The notes beneath the pieces were generated by a model. It searched no databases. It was not told the origin of the DNA and saw nothing but the letters and a program-made list of their open reading frames with translations. The position numbers and the translations under genes were made by a program. From Psychrobacter sp. TAE2020 (GTDB taxonomy: Bacteria > Pseudomonadota > Gammaproteobacteria > Pseudomonadales > Moraxellaceae): a DNA stretch of 64,000 bases. The stretch's first letter is position 1. Every line of letters starts with the position of its first letter. Of this stretch, positions 57,778 to 64,000 are shown piece after piece. Where the stretch lies: positions 2,414,043-2,478,042 of the forward strand of contig NZ_JAHLMU010000001.1 in assembly GCF_018919485.1 (NCBI RefSeq), written 5' to 3'.

Positions 57778-58367
57778 ACTCTATTCCTTATGATGTTGAA
57801 TGCTTATTTAAAACCTAGTTTATAATAAGCGGTGACTGTTACGTCCATTTAATTTTATTGCAAAATATTTATTCAGTGTACAAGCATACCTTAATTGTAG
57901 CTATGATAGCTGATCAACCCTATAAAAACTTTGCTCAACGGTAAATTAATTTTAGAAAATATGTCACTCTCTAAATTACCGTTACTAAATACAAAACTAG
58001 GCAGATAGCTAAGCAAAAAACTAGGTTTGATACTAAGCCCAATTATTCTTTATTAATAATAGTAAAATCAGCGCTATTGTCTGTAAATAAGTTATACCTT
58101 TAGATACAAACTTTATGACTGTAATAACATTGTTGACACTGACATCTCGTTCAAAACTTGGCTAAGATAACAATTTAAATTATCAACAAAACTTCTTAAC
58201 TATTAGTAAAGCTTGTTAGCGTTTGTTGTTAACATGGAATAGTGTAAAGTTTTCAATAGCGAACTTTTGAACACTGAACCTTAAGCTTCAAATTTTTAAG
58301 CTTTGAATAATGCAATGATTATAATACTTCTAACTTTTATACATATTACTAACTTAAGGACATAACA
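57778..58367. other. Divergent fabB-ecsC intergenic region
   Basis: This 590-base AT-rich spacer contains promoters for both neighbours. An imperfect inverted repeat, GTGT-AAAGTT...AACTTT...ACAC, lies around 58242-58273. No ORF or RNA gene is supported. Confidence 0.5.
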
Positions 58368-59684
58368 ATGGCAAAGCGTAGCGTACTTTCTAAAGGTATC
58401 AGTACAGTAGGTCATTTTACTCGTAATAATCTTGAGCGTGTAGGCTCTCTTATCGATAGTGCTAACGCCAAGACTGGTAAGCCACGCCAATATAAAGCAG
58501 TGAATTTAGGGGATGAAGATTATCAACAAGACCTATTCCGTGAGCAAACCCTAAAAGCCACACAACAGTTATTAGGGACTCGCTTTGCAACTTATGGTAA
58601 GTATGCCAAAAAAGTCGTACCCAACAGCTTATTCCAATCGACTGTTGATGGCGCATTCTCGCAAGTAGCCAAATTAGCCTCTACTTGGAGTAAAATTGAC
58701 TTACCAAGCGAGCATCGTTTTGCTGATATTTCAAGCTTTGATGATCAGCAACGTTATGCACTAGCTACCGATATCGCTAATCAAAACCGAGCACTGGCAA
58801 CTCTAGGCGGCTTGACGGGTTTAGCTGGTTTGCCAGGATTACTAGCTGATACTTTATGGTTGCTACTAGTATCACTGCGTACGGTTTATCAGTTGGCGGC
58901 AGTCTACGACAAGCCATTGACTGGTAAGCAAGGGGTTAAAATGGCCTATGAGTTACTAGCGAATGCTGACCTAAGTAAAATGCAAGAGAAGCAGGCATTG
59001 TTAGCGGGTATCGGAGTCGGTAAAGGCTTATTAGACAGTGCACAAACTAGTGGTCTGCACAGCGAGCTGAAAAACTTAGGTTTAAAGAATAAGAACGTCA
59101 ACTTCTATGCCGAGCAAGTAGACAGTATCGCTAGTCAAGTCGGTATAGATTTGGATCAGATTAATTTATCGTGGATTCGCCGCTTGTTACCAGCGAGTGC
59201 GGTCATCGTTGGTATGCGTTATAACAGTCGTCTGATTGAAGAAGTAATTGGGGTAGCGCAAGCGACTTTTGCACCAGAGGCTAAGCTCGCTAATCGTGGC
59301 ATCACTGACGATAGCGCTAGCGAAGCTGAAGTTAAAAAAGACGTAAGCACTGAGCCTAGCAAAGAAGATAAAAAGCAAGAAGATAAAAAGCCAGAAGTCA
59401 AAGATCAGAAGACGACAGAGCAAGCCGCTAGTAAGTCAGCTGATAAAGAAAAAGCTGCTGACAAATCGCAGGAAGCTGCGAGTAAAGACAGCACTGATAA
59501 ACAAAGTGCGAAAGCGGATAGCAGCAAAAAAGACAGCACTGATAAAGACATTACTGGTAAAGACAGTGCTAAAAAAAGTAAAACTAATGCTGACAGTGCT
59601 GATAAATCGAAAAAGGATGATAAAGCGAATGCAGAGGCTGCTAAAAGTAACAGCAAACCACAGCCAGCAGAAGCAAAAAAGTAG
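58368..59684 (+). CDS. EcsC-family protein with a long charged low-complexity tail
   Basis: A 438-residue protein. The first 310 residues form an EcsC-family domain: a basic start, a Gly/Leu-rich hydrophobic stretch around 145-175 (LGGLTGLAGLPGLLADTLW), and further helices to about 305. EcsC proteins are poorly understood, with links to membranes and protein secretion in Bacillus. The C-terminal 125 residues are almost only Lys, Asp, Glu, Ser, Ala and Thr, with repeating KDSTDK and SADKS-like units, and are surely disordered. AAGGA lies before the ATG. No partner gene is evident. Confidence 0.83.
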   Translation: MAKRSVLSKGISTVGHFTRNNLERVGSLIDSANAKTGKPRQYKAVNLGDEDYQQDLFREQTLKATQQLLGTRFATYGKYAKKVVPNSLFQSTVDGAFSQVAKLASTWSKIDLPSEHRFADISSFDDQQRYALATDIANQNRALATLGGLTGLAGLPGLLADTLWLLLVSLRTVYQLAAVYDKPLTGKQGVKMAYELLANADLSKMQEKQALLAGIGVGKGLLDSAQTSGLHSELKNLGLKNKNVNFYAEQVDSIASQVGIDLDQINLSWIRRLLPASAVIVGMRYNSRLIEEVIGVAQATFAPEAKLANRGITDDSASEAEVKKDVSTEPSKEDKKQEDKKPEVKDQKTTEQAASKSADKEKAADKSQEAASKDSTDKQSAKADSSKKDSTDKDITGKDSAKKSKTNADSADKSKKDDKANAEAAKSNSKPQPAEAKK

Positions 59685-59894
59685 CAGCAACTCGAAGCAA
59701 CCCTAACTAATAGTGTTATTTAATAGTTGAGGCTATAACTATAAGTGGCGATAATGACTGGAATTAACCCTTGAAAAACAAAACATTACCGCCATTTACT
59801 AGGAGCTCAAAGCAGTAACCGTATCGGTTTATCAGCTAAAATGAACTTTATACACATCTTTCCGATGTTGTAAAGTACAAATAATGATAAATAG

Positions 59895-59923
59895 TTGAAA
59901 TAGTAGTCACAAATCTTTATAAT
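59895..59923 (+). promoter_or_regulatory. Sigma-70-type promoter of the str region (rpsL)
   Basis: TTGAAA (59895-59900), a 17-base spacer and a perfect TATAAT (59918-59923). The predicted start near 59930 gives a leader of about 98 bases that contains the hairpin at 59934-59997. Confidence 0.82.
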
Positions 59924-59933
59924 ACATTGTCCT

Positions 59934-59997
59934 AAAAATGGGTGCCCCCGAACTTCACATATTATGTGTGAGCCAAGGTGGATTGACCCATTTTTTT
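59934..59997 (+). promoter_or_regulatory. Terminator-like hairpin (putative attenuator) in the rpsL leader
   Basis: AAAAATGGGT (59934-59943) pairs with ACCCATTTTT (59986-59995), with an inner CACAT-ATT-ATGTG stem (59956-59968), followed directly by a T-run to 59997. It lies between the promoter and the rpsL start, so it would stop transcription unless antagonised. rpsL leaders with predicted attenuators have been described in Pseudomonas relatives, by my recollection. Confidence 0.65.
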
Positions 59998-60027
59998 GTT
60001 TTACACCCAACGGGAGACGGATGCCTT

Positions 60028-60402
60028 ATGGCAACAACTAACCAATTAATTCGTAAGGGTCGCAAAACCATCAAGGAAAAGTCAAAAGTTCCTGCGTTGC
60101 AAGCGTGCCCACAGCGTCGCGGTGTATGTACTCGTGTATATACTACCACGCCTAAAAAACCTAACTCAGCCATGCGTAAAGTATGTCGTGTACGTTTGAC
60201 TTCAGGCTATGAAGTTGCAAGCTACATCGGCGGCGAAGGTCATAACTTACAAGAGCACAGTGTTGTTCTTATTCGTGGTGGTCGTGTAAAAGATCTACCA
60301 GGTGTACGTTATCACACTGTTCGCGGTGCATTAGATTGTGCTGGTGTTAAAGACCGTAGACAAGGTCGTTCTAAATATGGTGCGAAGAAGCCTAAAGCAT
60401 AA
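60028..60402 (+). CDS. rpsL: 30S ribosomal protein S12
   Basis: A 124-residue protein of the decoding centre. The signature [13 protein letters not shown] has Lys43 and Lys44, and the [13 protein letters not shown] loop has Lys88. The positions altered in classic streptomycin-resistance mutants are therefore unmutated. A frame extends upstream to 59938, but GGGAGA lies about 10-14 bases before the ATG at 60028 and [10 protein letters not shown] is the family start. First gene of the str cluster; rpsG follows after 206 bases. Confidence 0.98.
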   Translation: MATTNQLIRKGRKTIKEKSKVPALQACPQRRGVCTRVYTTTPKKPNSAMRKVCRVRLTSGYEVASYIGGEGHNLQEHSVVLIRGGRVKDLPGVRYHTVRGALDCAGVKDRRQGRSKYGAKKPKA

Positions 60403-60522
60403 TACTGATACTAGTATGCGCTTAGTTTCATTCGTACTACCCATTAACTGTGCATGGGATTGGTGTTGTTTCAAGACTCATATGCTGAGTTTATACCACA
60501 TACCACCATGCAGTAAGGCTGA

Positions 60523-60581
60523 CTGACAACTCACTACTACGCTCCATAAGTTAATAGCTGGTGTGAGATTGTGAATGTCAG
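60523..60581 (+). promoter_or_regulatory. Inverted repeat between rpsL and rpsG (candidate S7 site)
   Basis: CTGACA-A-CTCAC (60523-60534) pairs with GTGAG (60563-60567) and TGTCAG (60576-60581), nested. It lies 27 bases before the rpsG ATG. In E. coli, S7 binds the rpsL-rpsG spacer to repress translation; equivalence here is an inference. Confidence 0.45.
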
Positions 60582-60608
60582 ACACTCCTGAAGACAAGGA
60601 AATTTATT

Positions 60609-61082
60609 ATGCCAAGACGTCGTGTCGTAGCTACCCGTGAGATCCTACCGGATCCTAAGTTTGGTAGCCAAACCATCGCAAAATTCATCAACCACGTGAT
60701 GAGCCATGGTAAAAAATCTACTGCTGAGCGTATCGTTTACGGTGCACTAGAAACAGTAGCACAAAAGCGTAACATCGAAGATCCAGTAGCGTTCTTTGAA
60801 GAAGTGCTAGAAAACGTTCGCCCTATGGTTGAAGTAAAAGCTCGCCGTGTCGGTGGTGCTACCTATCAAGTACCAATGGAAGTACGCCCATCCCGTCGTA
60901 CTGCCTTGGCTATGCGTTGGTTAGCTGAAGCTGCTGCAAAGCGTTCTGAAAAATCTATGGCATTGCGTTTAGCAGGCGAATTGAGTGATGCATCAGAAGG
61001 CAAAGGCAATGCTATGAAAAAGCGTGACGAAGTTCACCGCATGGCAGATGCTAACAAAGCATTCTCACATTATCGTTTCTAA
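60609..61082 (+). CDS. rpsG: 30S ribosomal protein S7
   Basis: A 157-residue primary 16S rRNA-binding protein of the 3' major domain. It starts [16 protein letters not shown] and has the family motif [16 protein letters not shown], ending AFSHYRF. AAGGAA lies about 6-8 bases before the ATG. It is separated from rpsL by 206 bases and from fusA by 428 bases, which is much wider than in E. coli. Confidence 0.98.
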   Translation: MPRRRVVATREILPDPKFGSQTIAKFINHVMSHGKKSTAERIVYGALETVAQKRNIEDPVAFFEEVLENVRPMVEVKARRVGGATYQVPMEVRPSRRTALAMRWLAEAAAKRSEKSMALRLAGELSDASEGKGNAMKKRDEVHRMADANKAFSHYRF

Positions 61083-61166
61083 GCTAGCTTAGAGATATAA
61101 GCATTTTTTGCAGTCAATAATTATCTCTGTTTAACAGTAATAGTTAATGATCATCTAATTGCTAAG

Positions 61167-61202
61167 CGTGGCTAACTGAATAATCAATTAGCCACGTTAT
61201 TG
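61167..61202 (+). terminator. Hairpin after rpsG, weak terminator
   Basis: A 9-bp perfect stem with a 12-base loop is followed by TTATTGTTTATTTATT, which is only partly T-rich. It may terminate, attenuate or merely protect the rpsG transcript 3' end. Confidence 0.5.
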
Positions 61203-61422
61203 TTTATTTATTCTACCGATTACTGCCGTTATTTTTGATGCTAGCTAGGCTGTTACTATAGCCAGTTAGGTATTTATTAGGGCTGGCAGCTATCTATCCC
61301 GACAGTATTACGAAACTTGTTTCACTGTCCGGTTATAAATTCTATAACTTTATATTCTTAACCTTTGCTTTTTATTGTCCGTATTAGGCTCATTAATAGT
61401 AGAACGCTAAAGCCAACTGCTG

Positions 61423-61451
61423 TTGCAGATGCCGCTTTTGTAGGATATAAA
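61423..61451 (+). promoter_or_regulatory. Candidate fusA promoter
   Basis: TTGCAG (61423-61428), a 17-base spacer and TATAAA (61446-61451). The predicted start near 61458 leaves a leader of about 53 bases before fusA. It suggests fusA is not fully dependent on the rpsL promoter. Confidence 0.65.
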
Positions 61452-61510
61452 GTAGAGATACATCATACATTTATAATGTTTATGCAAACGACTTCCACTA
61501 GGAAAACACT

Positions 61511-63637
61511 ATGGCTCGTATAACTCCCCTAAAGCGCTATCGCAATATTGGTATCTCAGCGCACATCGATGCTGGTAAAACTACTACTACTGAGCGTGTT
61601 TTGTTCTATACCGGTGTCAGCCACAAACTTGGTGAAGTGCATGATGGCGCAGCCACTATGGACTGGATGGAGCAAGAACAAGAGCGTGGTATTACTATTA
61701 CTTCTGCTGCGACTACTTGCTTTTGGTCAGGTATGGCTAAACAGTTCCCTGAACATCGCATCAACATCATTGATACCCCAGGCCACGTTGACTTCACGAT
61801 TGAAGTTGAACGTTCTATGCGTGTTCTTGATGGCGCGTGTATGGTTTATTGTGCTGTGGGTGGTGTACAGCCACAGTCTGAAACAGTATGGCGTCAAGCA
61901 AACAAATACAAAGTTCCACGTCTTGCATTCATTAACAAAATGGATCGCGTTGGTGCGGATTTCTACCGTGTTGTAGAACAAATCAAAACTCGTCTAGGCG
62001 GTAAAGCAGTACCTTTGGTTATTCCAATTGGTAAAGAAGACAACTTTGAAGGTGTTGTTGACTTAGTTACTATGAAAGCTATCTACTGGGACGAAGAGTC
62101 TCAAGGTATGGAATACGAAGAGCGTGAAATTCCAGCAGAACTTCAAGAAAAAGCAGAAGAGTATCGTGAATACTTAGTAGAAAATGCTGCTGAAGCTAAT
62201 GAAGAGTTGATGAATGAATACCTCGAAAATGGTGAATTGTCTGTAGAGCAAATTAACGCTGCTATTCGTCAATTGACCATTGATAACGAAATCATTCCAT
62301 TGCTTTGTGGTACTGCCTTTAAGAACAAAGGTGTTCAAAAGATGTTGGATGCAGTTATTCAGTATCTACCAGCACCAATCGATGTACCTGCTATCAAAGG
62401 TATTCTTGATGACAAAGATGAGTCTGAAGGTTTCCGTGAAGCATCAGATGACGCGCCTTTCTCAGCTTTAGCGTTTAAAATCATGAACGACAAGTTCGTT
62501 GGTAACTTAACCTTCGTTCGTGTTTATTCAGGCGTTATCAAGCAAGGTGGCAGCGTTTATAACCCAGTTAAAATGAAACGTGAGCGCGTTGGCCGTATCG
62601 TACAGATGATGGCAAATGCTCAAGAAGAGCTTGCAGAAATTCGTACTGGTGATATCGCTGCATTAGTAGGCATGAAAGATGTGACTACTGGTGATACTCT
62701 ATGTGACGAAAGCAATGTCATCACGCTAGAGCGTATGGAGTTTCCAGATCCAGTTATCAGCCTAGCGGTTGAACCTAAGACTAAAGCTGACCAAGAAAGA
62801 ATGTCAATTGCTTTAGGTCGTTTGGCGAAAGAAGATCCATCATTCCGTGTGCATACTGACGAAGAGTCTGGTCAGACTATCATTAGTGGTATGGGTGAGC
62901 TACATCTTGAGATCTTAGTAGATCGTATGAAACGCGAATTCAATGTTGAAGCTAACATTGGTGCGCCACAGGTTGCTTATCGTGAAACGATTCGTGATAC
63001 TGTTGAACAAGAAGGCAAATTCGTTCGTCAGACTGGTGGTCGTGGTAAATTTGGTCATGTCTGGTTACGTCTTGAGCCTATGGATCCAGCGGGCGACGTT
63101 TTATACGAATTTAAAGAAGAAGTTGTTGGTGGTACAGTACCAAAAGAATTCCATGGTGCGGTCGATAAAGGTATTCAAGAGCGCATGAAAAACGGCGTAC
63201 TTGCTGGTTATCCAATCGTTGGTGTAAAAGCTACTTTGTATGACGGTTCTTACCATGACGTCGATTCGGATGAGCTATCATTTAAGATGGCTGGTTCTAT
63301 CGCTTTCAGAAAAGGTTTCTTAGCTGCAAACCCTACGCTTCTTGAGCCAGTAATGAAAGTTGAAGTAGAAACTCCTGAAGATTACATGGGCGATATCATG
63401 GGCGATTTAAACCGTCGTCGTGGTATGGTTCAAGGCATGGAAGATCTACCTGGTGGCACTAAGCAGATCCGCGCAGAAGTACCATTAGCAGAAATGTTTG
63501 GTTATGCGACGCAAATGCGCTCAATGTCACAGGGCCGTGCCACTTATTCTATGGAATTCCAAAAGTACGCTGAAATTCCTAAGTCAGTTTCTGCTGAAAT
63601 CATCGCTAAGTTCAACTCTAAAGATGATGACGAGTAA
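61511..63637 (+). CDS. fusA: Elongation factor G
   Basis: A GTPase that drives ribosomal translocation and, with RRF, recycling. At 708 aa it is full length. G-domain motifs are [12 protein letters not shown] (G1, from 17), the switch region [18 protein letters not shown] (G3) and NKMDRVGAD (G4). Domain IV and V landmarks [10 protein letters not shown] and [16 protein letters not shown] are present. It has its own promoter candidate and a 428-base gap from rpsG. A hairpin at 63670-63700 follows, then tuf. Confidence 0.98.
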   Translation: MARITPLKRYRNIGISAHIDAGKTTTTERVLFYTGVSHKLGEVHDGAATMDWMEQEQERGITITSAATTCFWSGMAKQFPEHRINIIDTPGHVDFTIEVERSMRVLDGACMVYCAVGGVQPQSETVWRQANKYKVPRLAFINKMDRVGADFYRVVEQIKTRLGGKAVPLVIPIGKEDNFEGVVDLVTMKAIYWDEESQGMEYEEREIPAELQEKAEEYREYLVENAAEANEELMNEYLENGELSVEQINAAIRQLTIDNEIIPLLCGTAFKNKGVQKMLDAVIQYLPAPIDVPAIKGILDDKDESEGFREASDDAPFSALAFKIMNDKFVGNLTFVRVYSGVIKQGGSVYNPVKMKRERVGRIVQMMANAQEELAEIRTGDIAALVGMKDVTTGDTLCDESNVITLERMEFPDPVISLAVEPKTKADQERMSIALGRLAKEDPSFRVHTDEESGQTIISGMGELHLEILVDRMKREFNVEANIGAPQVAYRETIRDTVEQEGKFVRQTGGRGKFGHVWLRLEPMDPAGDVLYEFKEEVVGGTVPKEFHGAVDKGIQERMKNGVLAGYPIVGVKATLYDGSYHDVDSDELSFKMAGSIAFRKGFLAANPTLLEPVMKVEVETPEDYMGDIMGDLNRRRGMVQGMEDLPGGTKQIRAEVPLAEMFGYATQMRSMSQGRATYSMEFQKYAEIPKSVSAEIIAKFNSKDDDE

Positions 63638-63669
63638 GCAATAAGTAGTTAAGAAAAACCAGTTAAATA

Positions 63670-63700
63670 GGGCAGTATAGAGTTAATCTCTAGATTGCCC
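63670..63700 (+). other. Hairpin after fusA
   Basis: GGGCAGTATAGAG (63670-63682) pairs with CTCTAGATTGCCC (63688-63700) with two mismatches and a 5-base loop, with no T-run after it. It is possibly a processing or stability element between fusA and tuf. Confidence 0.5.
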
Positions 63701-63732
63701 GCCTTAATTACCGCAATAATCCGTTAAAAGAC

Positions 63733-63760
63733 TTGTTATTGGCTGTAATTTTCTTATAAT
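63733..63760 (+). promoter_or_regulatory. Candidate tuf promoter
   Basis: TTGTTA (63733-63738), a 16-base spacer and a perfect TATAAT (63755-63760). It predicts a leader of about 108 bases for tuf. A short inverted repeat TGCAC...GTGCA (63764-63780) overlaps the expected start site. Confidence 0.7.
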
Positions 63761-63874
63761 ATCTGCACATCGTACGTGCAAATTTTTAACATTTATCTTA
63801 ATGTGGTCAGTATTATCTTAACTCATGTACAAACATCCGTTAAGCACTGAACCCCAATAAAAGAGGAAATACTC

Positions 63875-64000
63875 ATGGCAAAGGCCAAGTTTGAACGCAA
63901 AAAGCCACACGTCAACGTCGGTACTATTGGACACGTTGATCACGGCAAAACTACATTAACTGCTGCTATTGCAACGGTTGCGGCTATCACTTCAGGTGGC
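63875..64000 (+). CDS. tuf: Elongation factor Tu, N-terminal fragment (cut by window end)
   Basis: The first 42 codons of EF-Tu, the GTPase that delivers aminoacyl-tRNA to the ribosome. It begins [20 protein letters not shown] and contains the G1 motif GHVDHGKTT, then [17 protein letters not shown] lies about 8 bases before the ATG. The rest lies beyond the window. It follows fusA as in the usual str operon, 237 bases downstream with its own promoter candidate. Confidence 0.97.
   Translation, partial: MAKAKFERKKPHVNVGTIGHVDHGKTTLTAAIATVAAITSGG

Larger units (their letters stand above)
59685..60027. other. rpsL upstream region
   Basis: This 343-base spacer contains the rpsL promoter (59895-59923) and a terminator-like hairpin (59934-59997). 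A frame from 59938 runs into rpsL but has no ribosome-binding site. Nothing else is seen. Confidence 0.65.
61083..61510. other. rpsG-fusA intergenic region
   Basis: This 428-base spacer contains a perfect hairpin, CGTGGCTAA/TTAGCCACG (61167-61175 with 61188-61196), without a full T-run, and a fusA promoter candidate at 61423-61451. No gene is seen. Confidence 0.65.

Noticed and set aside
59187..59690. Several long antisense ORFs under the EcsC tail
   Set aside because: They are mirror images of the Lys/Asp/Ser-rich repeats and consist of Leu/Ser/Phe runs, the expected shadow of low complexity.
59938..60027. In-frame upstream extension of rpsL starting at ATG 59938
   Set aside because: It would start about 8 bases after the predicted transcript start without a ribosome-binding site, and S12 homologues start at [10 protein letters not shown].
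60028..60402. Streptomycin-resistance substitutions in S12
   Set aside because: The key Lys residues (43, 44 and 88 here) are all unmutated.

Overview
The window reads as a chromosomal segment of a moderately AT-rich gammaproteobacterium of the family Moraxellaceae, most probably Psychrobacter. The genus is an inference from protein character and gene order: a DolP/YraN/RsmI block, a short-form HisG next to murA-hisD-hisC, Asn/Ser/Asp-rich inserts in housekeeping enzymes, and a fadB-fadA pair. No database search was possible. Almost everything is core metabolism or information processing. I saw no phage, CRISPR array, integron, rRNA or tRNA gene.

Layout. 1-2.5 kb: 3' end of argS, a SPOR-domain (FtsN-like) protein and a PTS-IIC-like membrane protein. 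2.6-10.2 kb, minus strand: a diheme TsdA-like cytochrome c, an SDR, clpX, clpP, tig and rdgB, a protein-folding and proteolysis cluster. 10.6-16.4 kb: sodB, then a patchier stretch (DUF4145 protein, two REP/MITE-like elements, a truncated second copy of the DUF72 gene's 3' end, a YdjM-like membrane protein, DUF72), dgkA and ispA. 17-20.6 kb: fadB-fadA (beta-oxidation). 21-31 kb: an isochorismatase-like hydrolase, DUF1287 protein, psd, dtd, phoB-phoR, an M23 peptidase, an ExoX-like nuclease, an SSS transporter, an alpha/beta hydrolase and a LOG-family protein. 31-40 kb: an FAD oxidoreductase, a small lipoprotein, a YceI protein, type B L31, and an NAD-salvage operon (nadM-Nudix, nadV, SGNH hydrolase). 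40.7-48.9 kb: nfuA, metY, a PfkB kinase, rsmI, yraN, dolP, an esterase and ibaG. 48.9-54.6 kb: murA, hisG, hisD, hisC and a DUF523 protein. 54.7-59.7 kb: the tightly spaced fabB-pabB pair and an EcsC-family protein with a very charged tail. 59.9-64 kb: the str region (rpsL, rpsG, fusA, 5' end of tuf).

Functional links. ClpX and ClpP form one protease, and Tig works upstream of it on nascent chains. FadB and FadA form the beta-oxidation multienzyme complex. PhoB and PhoR are a phosphate-type two-component pair, although this PhoR has no visible membrane segment. NadV and NadM together give a two-step route from nicotinamide to NAD. The str genes appear split into several transcription units by long spacers, each with its own promoter or hairpin.

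Most worth a second look: the truncated DUF72 duplicate joined to a REP-like element; the promoter plus terminator-like hairpin in front of rpsL; the palindrome in front of rpmE2; the large hairpin in the fadB leader; PhoR without a transmembrane region; the likely one-base frame disruption at the start of the DUF523 gene; and the striking abundance of CTAG/ACTAGT. I did not find a clearly novel multi-gene system.
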